DNA of 5,734 nt from an uncultured Microcoleaceae cyanobacterium (GTDB taxonomy: Bacteria > Cyanobacteriota > Cyanobacteriia > Cyanobacteriales > Microcoleaceae), in contig CALKCV010000325.1 in the NCBI GenBank assembly GCA_938083405.1, forward strand, positions 1-5,734, read 5' to 3'. Shown here in pieces: positions 2,728-5,734 of the stretch (its first letter is position 1; every line of letters begins with the position of its first letter). The position numbers and the translations under genes were made by a program. Under the pieces are notes generated by a model, which saw nothing but the letters and a program-made list of their open reading frames with translations, ran no database searches and was not told where the DNA came from.

Positions 2728-5516
2728 GGATAGCGTTCCATAACGAAAGACTCCGCCGAAAAGCGATCGCTAATTTCCCCATCCAAAGTCGCCGCCAACA
2801 GATCGTCCAATATCTCTCGATATATCGGCCCCGGTTTATAACCAAACTCCTTGAGATCCTTTCCATTCAAAGGAGCCTTAACGTCAGCCCATTTAGTCAA
2901 ATACTGCCAAAGAAGGCGGCGCACCCACCGGGGACACTGGACGGCCATTAAAATTAACATCTCCAAACCGAACTCCCGAAACAACCAGACAAGCCGCGAA
3001 GGCCGATCGCTCAAAGGCAAACTCTCTATTACCCGACCTTTCGCCGACTCCAAATTTTCCAACCGTTCGATACTATCCACCGGCAACTGGAGATAGTTCG
3101 CCACCACTCCCCGAAACTCAGGAGCCAAATAAGCAATTATAACCTCCAAGCGCATTTGCCAGTGGGGCAAATTATGGAGAGAGTCGAAACGGCGCAAACA
3201 GCGATCGAGCGATCGAACCTGCAGCCACAACTGCCGGTCCAACTCCAAAGTCGGATGAATGCAGCGCAAAGCCCCCAAATCTCCCAACATTTCCAAAGCC
3301 GGCTGCCAATACCCCGCCTCCAGAATGTACTTTAACTCGCTCTTAAGCCTAGTTTCCAAAGCTGGGGCGCGGCGATTTTCCGAAGGACGTTCGTAAACCC
3401 CGCTATTAATCGCATAGCGAATATACCCCTCCGTCTGGGCTTCGAGGTCGAAACCCAAACGCACCGCAAAGCGAACCGCCCGATAAATGCGAGTGGGATC
3501 TTCGATAAAACTATTAGCGTGCAAAACCCTAATTTGGCGCTGGCTCAAATCCGACAAACCGCCAAAAAAGTCCAACAACTCCCCGCAGCGAGGGGATGTC
3601 AGCCGCACCGCCAAAGCATTAATCGTAAAATCTCGCCGATACAAGTCCTGGCGAATAGAGCTCGCCTCCACCACGGGGTTAGCGGCAGGATAAGGATAAA
3701 ACTCGGTCCGCGCCGTGGCAATATCGATCCACAAAGAATCGCGGATCGGGTCGTTATGCCACAGCAGGGCTGCGGTTTGGAAGCGCCCGTGAACCTCCAA
3801 GCGAGCTTCTGGATAAAGTTTTTGCACGGCTTTCCCCAACTCCACTGCTGGAGGATTAGTTTCGTCTCCAGAAGATTTTAAAGATTTTAACTGCTTGCTC
3901 GCTGCCTCCTTTTTCTCCGCCAGACTCTCCCAACAACCATCTACCACCAAGTCGATATCGCTCAACATCAAAGTTTCCTCGCCTTCCCCCAGAAGCACGT
4001 CTCGCACCCCGCCGCCGATGAGATAAAGCTGCCACCCCCGTTCCTCCGTCAATTCGGCGATATTGGCGAGCAACTCCCAGAGTTCGGGGGCGAGGCGCTG
4101 TTGTAAAGTTTGCCGAATGGAGGTACTGGTTAAGCCCTGATGGTGCTGGTACTTCTGGGTGGGGCGCTGTTGCTGGTGCAATTCTCGCAAAACGTCCGTG
4201 CGAGTGACGATGCCTGCCAAACGACCGTTTTCGATAACCGGCAGCCGTCCGATGTCGTAAGTTACCATCAATTCTTCGATTTCCGGCAGAGTCGTTTCTG
4301 GGAGAATGGTTTTGAGTTGCGGCGTCATGTAGCCTTTGACCGGGGCGTGGCTGAAACCGTGGTGGAGGGCGATGTCGATGTCGCGCCGGGAGATAATGCC
4401 GACCAATTCTCCGGCGGCATCCACTACGGACAAACCGGAATGACCGTAACGCAGCAAGATCCGATGGGCTTCTCCCACGGAGGTTTCTGGGGGAATGGTT
4501 CGGACGGGGGATGACATCAATTCTCTCGCGCTGGGAGGCTGAGGGATTTGTTCGGTGAGTCGTTCTAAGGTTTCTTCGAGTAATTTTCTCGGTTCGGCGG
4601 TTTTCGTCGTCACCGAGGCGGCCCGGGGGTGACCTCCACCGCCCAAGGGTTTGAAAATGCCATTGAGGTTGGTCTTTTCGATCGCCGATCGCCCCACTAT
4701 AGTCAGGCGAGTTTCTTCTCCTGGCTGGCAAAGAACGCAGTTTGCTAGCAAGATGGCATCTGCTTCCGCGATTTCCATCAGTTGGGAGGTCGCGCCCGAG
4801 AGACCGGGTACGACTTCCTCCGTTTCTAGCAAAACCCAGACGATGTCGTAGGTTCTGACAGTTTTTCGCTCCAGTTTATCCAGGGCGTTTTTAAGTAATT
4901 GTTGCAATTCCGGGGAGAAGGAAGGTTTGGCGTACTGAGCGATCGCCGTCAAACTCGCCCCGCGTTCCATCAACCAAGCTAATGCTAAAGCATCTCTGGG
5001 GGTGGAATGGTCGAAGGTGAGGGAACCCGTGTCGGCGTGGATGGCCAGGGCCATGATCGTTGCTTCTGCGGGAGTGAGGAAGTTTTCCGCGGGGCGATCG
5101 GGTATTAGTTGGGATTTATTTGCTTCGAGTTGCTGCAACCTTTCTACTATTAGAGTAGTAGTTGCTCCCACTGGTTCGATATAGGCGGCAGTGGCAACGA
5201 TATCTTGTCTCGTTTCCAGGTGATGGTCGAAGACTACTACATCCGTGACGTTGGGTAAATCTAACCATTGGGCTGCCTTGCCCAAGCGCGATTTTGTTTG
5301 TACGTCCACTATATAAATAGTTTGAATTTTTGTTGGTTCCACGCAGCGAGTTTCGATGGTGGCAAATTCGTCTCGGTGGAGGGCGAGAAATTCTCGTACT
5401 GTCGGATGGCAGCCTCCAGCCATGAGGATCCGGCTTCCTGGATGCAGCCGGGTGAGTCCCACCGCCGCCCCCAGGGCATCAAAGTCCGCCGTTCTGTGAC
5501 ACAAGATTAAGTCCAT
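2715..5516 (-). CDS. DHH phosphoesterase / CBS pair / class II tRNA nucleotidyltransferase (CCA- or A-adding) fusion
   Basis: This 933-residue cytoplasmic fusion is predicted to act at the tRNA 3' end. The N-terminal DHH phosphoesterase has H7/D11/D13 in HRTADFDALG, D71, the DHH triad (97-99) and D162; DHHA1 follows with GGGGHPRAAS (292-301), as in RecJ/NrnA-type nucleases. Two CBS domains follow (about 331-386 and 394-447), usually adenosyl-ligand sensors. The nucleotidyltransferase half has GGGVRDVLLG (501-510), metal-binding D520 and D522, RRDFTINALA (627-636) and the base-recognition motif EDPTR (672-676) followed by RAVRFAVRLGF. The RNA-binding tail includes GKDLKEFGYKPGP (885-897). All catalytic residues look intact. 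In Synechocystis, Deinococcus and Aquifex, CCA synthesis is divided between separate CC-adding and A-adding enzymes of this class, so CCA-, CC- and A-adding activities all remain possible. A charged insertion (about 533-560) lies in the catalytic head. The start is firm, since a TAA codon directly precedes the ATG; no clear Shine-Dalgarno is seen. The C-terminal INN and the stop come from a heptamer repeat. Confidence 0.93.
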   Translation of the reverse strand: MDLILCHRTADFDALGAAVGLTRLHPGSRILMAGGCHPTVREFLALHRDEFATIETRCVEPTKIQTIYIVDVQTKSRLGKAAQWLDLPNVTDVVVFDHHLETRQDIVATAAYIEPVGATTTLIVERLQQLEANKSQLIPDRPAENFLTPAEATIMALAIHADTGSLTFDHSTPRDALALAWLMERGASLTAIAQYAKPSFSPELQQLLKNALDKLERKTVRTYDIVWVLLETEEVVPGLSGATSQLMEIAEADAILLANCVLCQPGEETRLTIVGRSAIEKTNLNGIFKPLGGGGHPRAASVTTKTAEPRKLLEETLERLTEQIPQPPSARELMSSPVRTIPPETSVGEAHRILLRYGHSGLSVVDAAGELVGIISRRDIDIALHHGFSHAPVKGYMTPQLKTILPETTLPEIEELMVTYDIGRLPVIENGRLAGIVTRTDVLRELHQQQRPTQKYQHHQGLTSTSIRQTLQQRLAPELWELLANIAELTEERGWQLYLIGGGVRDVLLGEGEETLMLSDIDLVVDGCWESLAEKKEAASKQLKSLKSSGDETNPPAVELGKAVQKLYPEARLEVHGRFQTAALLWHNDPIRDSLWIDIATARTEFYPYPAANPVVEASSIRQDLYRRDFTINALAVRLTSPRCGELLDFFGGLSDLSQRQIRVLHANSFIEDPTRIYRAVRFAVRLGFDLEAQTEGYIRYAINSGVYERPSENRRAPALETRLKSELKYILEAGYWQPALEMLGDLGALRCIHPTLELDRQLWLQVRSLDRCLRRFDSLHNLPHWQMRLEVIIAYLAPEFRGVVANYLQLPVDSIERLENLESAKGRVIESLPLSDRPSRLVWLFREFGLEMLILMAVQCPRWVRRLLWQYLTKWADVKAPLNGKDLKEFGYKPGPIYREILDDLLAATLDGEISDRFSAESFVMERYPINN

Positions 5517-5644
5517 TTATTTCTGCTAACCACGCTTCGTTAGATTTTAACTTACCATTTTCCCTTTCTGTAGGCGATCGTACTCGCGCTCATACTCTTA
5601 ATTCTACTCGATTAAAAATATAAAATAGATTGAGCAGCGCAAAT

Positions 5645-5674
5645 TTGGCAACAAACACCAATTTATGGTTTAAT
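5645..5674 (+). promoter_or_regulatory. Candidate sigma70-type promoter for a gene beyond the right edge
   Basis: TTGGCA (5645-5650) and TTTAAT (5669-5674) each match five of six consensus bases, at an 18-nt spacing. The pair lies about 50 nt upstream of a purine-rich ribosome-binding-like sequence. A second TATAAAAT box at 5619-5626 lacks a good -35. In AT-rich DNA such pairs arise by chance, so this is tentative. Confidence 0.35.
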
Positions 5675-5721
5675 AATTTGAGTGCTTTAGGGCTCAATTA
5701 ATTGACGGGAAAAAACCAAGT

Positions 5722-5727
5722 AAAGGA
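5722..5727 (+). promoter_or_regulatory. Possible ribosome binding site at the right edge
   Basis: AAAGGA is followed by TAAAATA to the end of the window, leaving at least 7 nt of spacing. A start codon immediately past position 5734 would be well placed. No start is visible inside the window, so this is an inference from the motif and the upstream promoter candidate. Confidence 0.35.
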
Positions 5728-5734
5728 TAAAATA

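Larger units (their letters stand above)
5517..5734. other. Upstream non-coding region of the nucleotidyltransferase; no gene seen
   Basis: These 218 bp are AT-rich and contain no convincing coding region. They must hold the promoter of the leftward nucleotidyltransferase gene. No strong minus-strand -35/-10 pair stands out; TTGCCA (complement of 5645-5650) before TATTTT is a weak option. On the plus strand there is a better promoter candidate and a ribosome-binding-like AAAGGA at the right edge, suggesting a divergent gene just beyond the window. A small stem, TTGAG/CTCAA, spans 5678-5697. Confidence 0.6.

Noticed and set aside
4140..4514. A 124-codon plus-strand open frame with a signal-peptide-like N-terminus (hydrophobic run, then ASDDA)
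   Set aside because: It is antisense to the CBS-domain coding region and has no ribosome binding site. The hydrophobic run can be explained by the codons of the real gene on the other strand; the rest matches nothing I recognise.
3856..4731. A 291-codon minus-strand open frame
   Set aside because: It lies wholly inside the nucleotidyltransferase fusion in another frame. Its product is Arg/Pro/His-rich low-complexity sequence without family motifs, while the long frame shows intact DHHA1, CBS and catalytic motifs.
1..5734. tRNA, rRNA, riboswitch or toxin-antitoxin genes
   Set aside because: I read the intergenic regions on both strands and found no cloverleaf, rRNA segment, recognisable aptamer core or paired small genes.

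Overview
The window looks like chromosomal DNA of a filamentous, Oscillatoriales-type cyanobacterium. Four perfect HIP1 octamers (GCGATCGC) and many near-matches lie in 5.7 kb. Gene ends carry AATTAAC/AATTAAT heptamer arrays of the cyanobacterial STRR type, one spacer holds REP-like palindromes, and the protein families are typical of the phylum. The organism assignment is an inference from composition and recall, not from a search.

Layout. (1) Positions 1-207, minus: the first 69 codons of an RTX (haemolysin-type calcium-binding) protein that runs off the left edge. (2) Positions 208-310: a short divergent intergenic region. (3) Positions 311-1315, plus: an ABC-2-type exporter ATPase of the COG4586 kind. 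(4) Positions 1316-1677: a non-coding spacer packed with repeats. (5) Positions 1678-2466, plus: an ABC-2 family membrane protein, the likely partner of the ATPase. (6) Positions 2467-2714: a convergent spacer with heptamer arrays in both orientations around a perfect 15-bp stem-loop. (7) Positions 2715-5516, minus: a 933-residue fusion with a DHH/DHHA1 phosphoesterase half, two CBS domains and a class II CCA/poly(A) nucleotidyltransferase half. (8) Positions 5517-5734: a non-coding upstream region with a possible promoter and ribosome binding site for a plus-strand gene beyond the right edge.

How the genes relate. The ATPase and permease probably form one exporter of unknown substrate. This ABC family usually has a second, different permease, and it is not in this window. 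The DHH-CBS-CCA protein belongs to tRNA 3'-end synthesis or repair and appears functionally unrelated to the exporter. The RTX gene is transcribed divergently from the ATPase.

I found no undescribed multi-gene system. The most distinctive feature is in the repeats. All three complete genes end in, or within two bases of, a heptamer array with the same polarity relative to the gene (AATTAAY units, then AATTGGG, then TTRTT). In two of them the stop codon and last residues are supplied by the repeat. A second repeat family, of REP-like palindromes and tandem 32-33 bp units, abuts the permease start.
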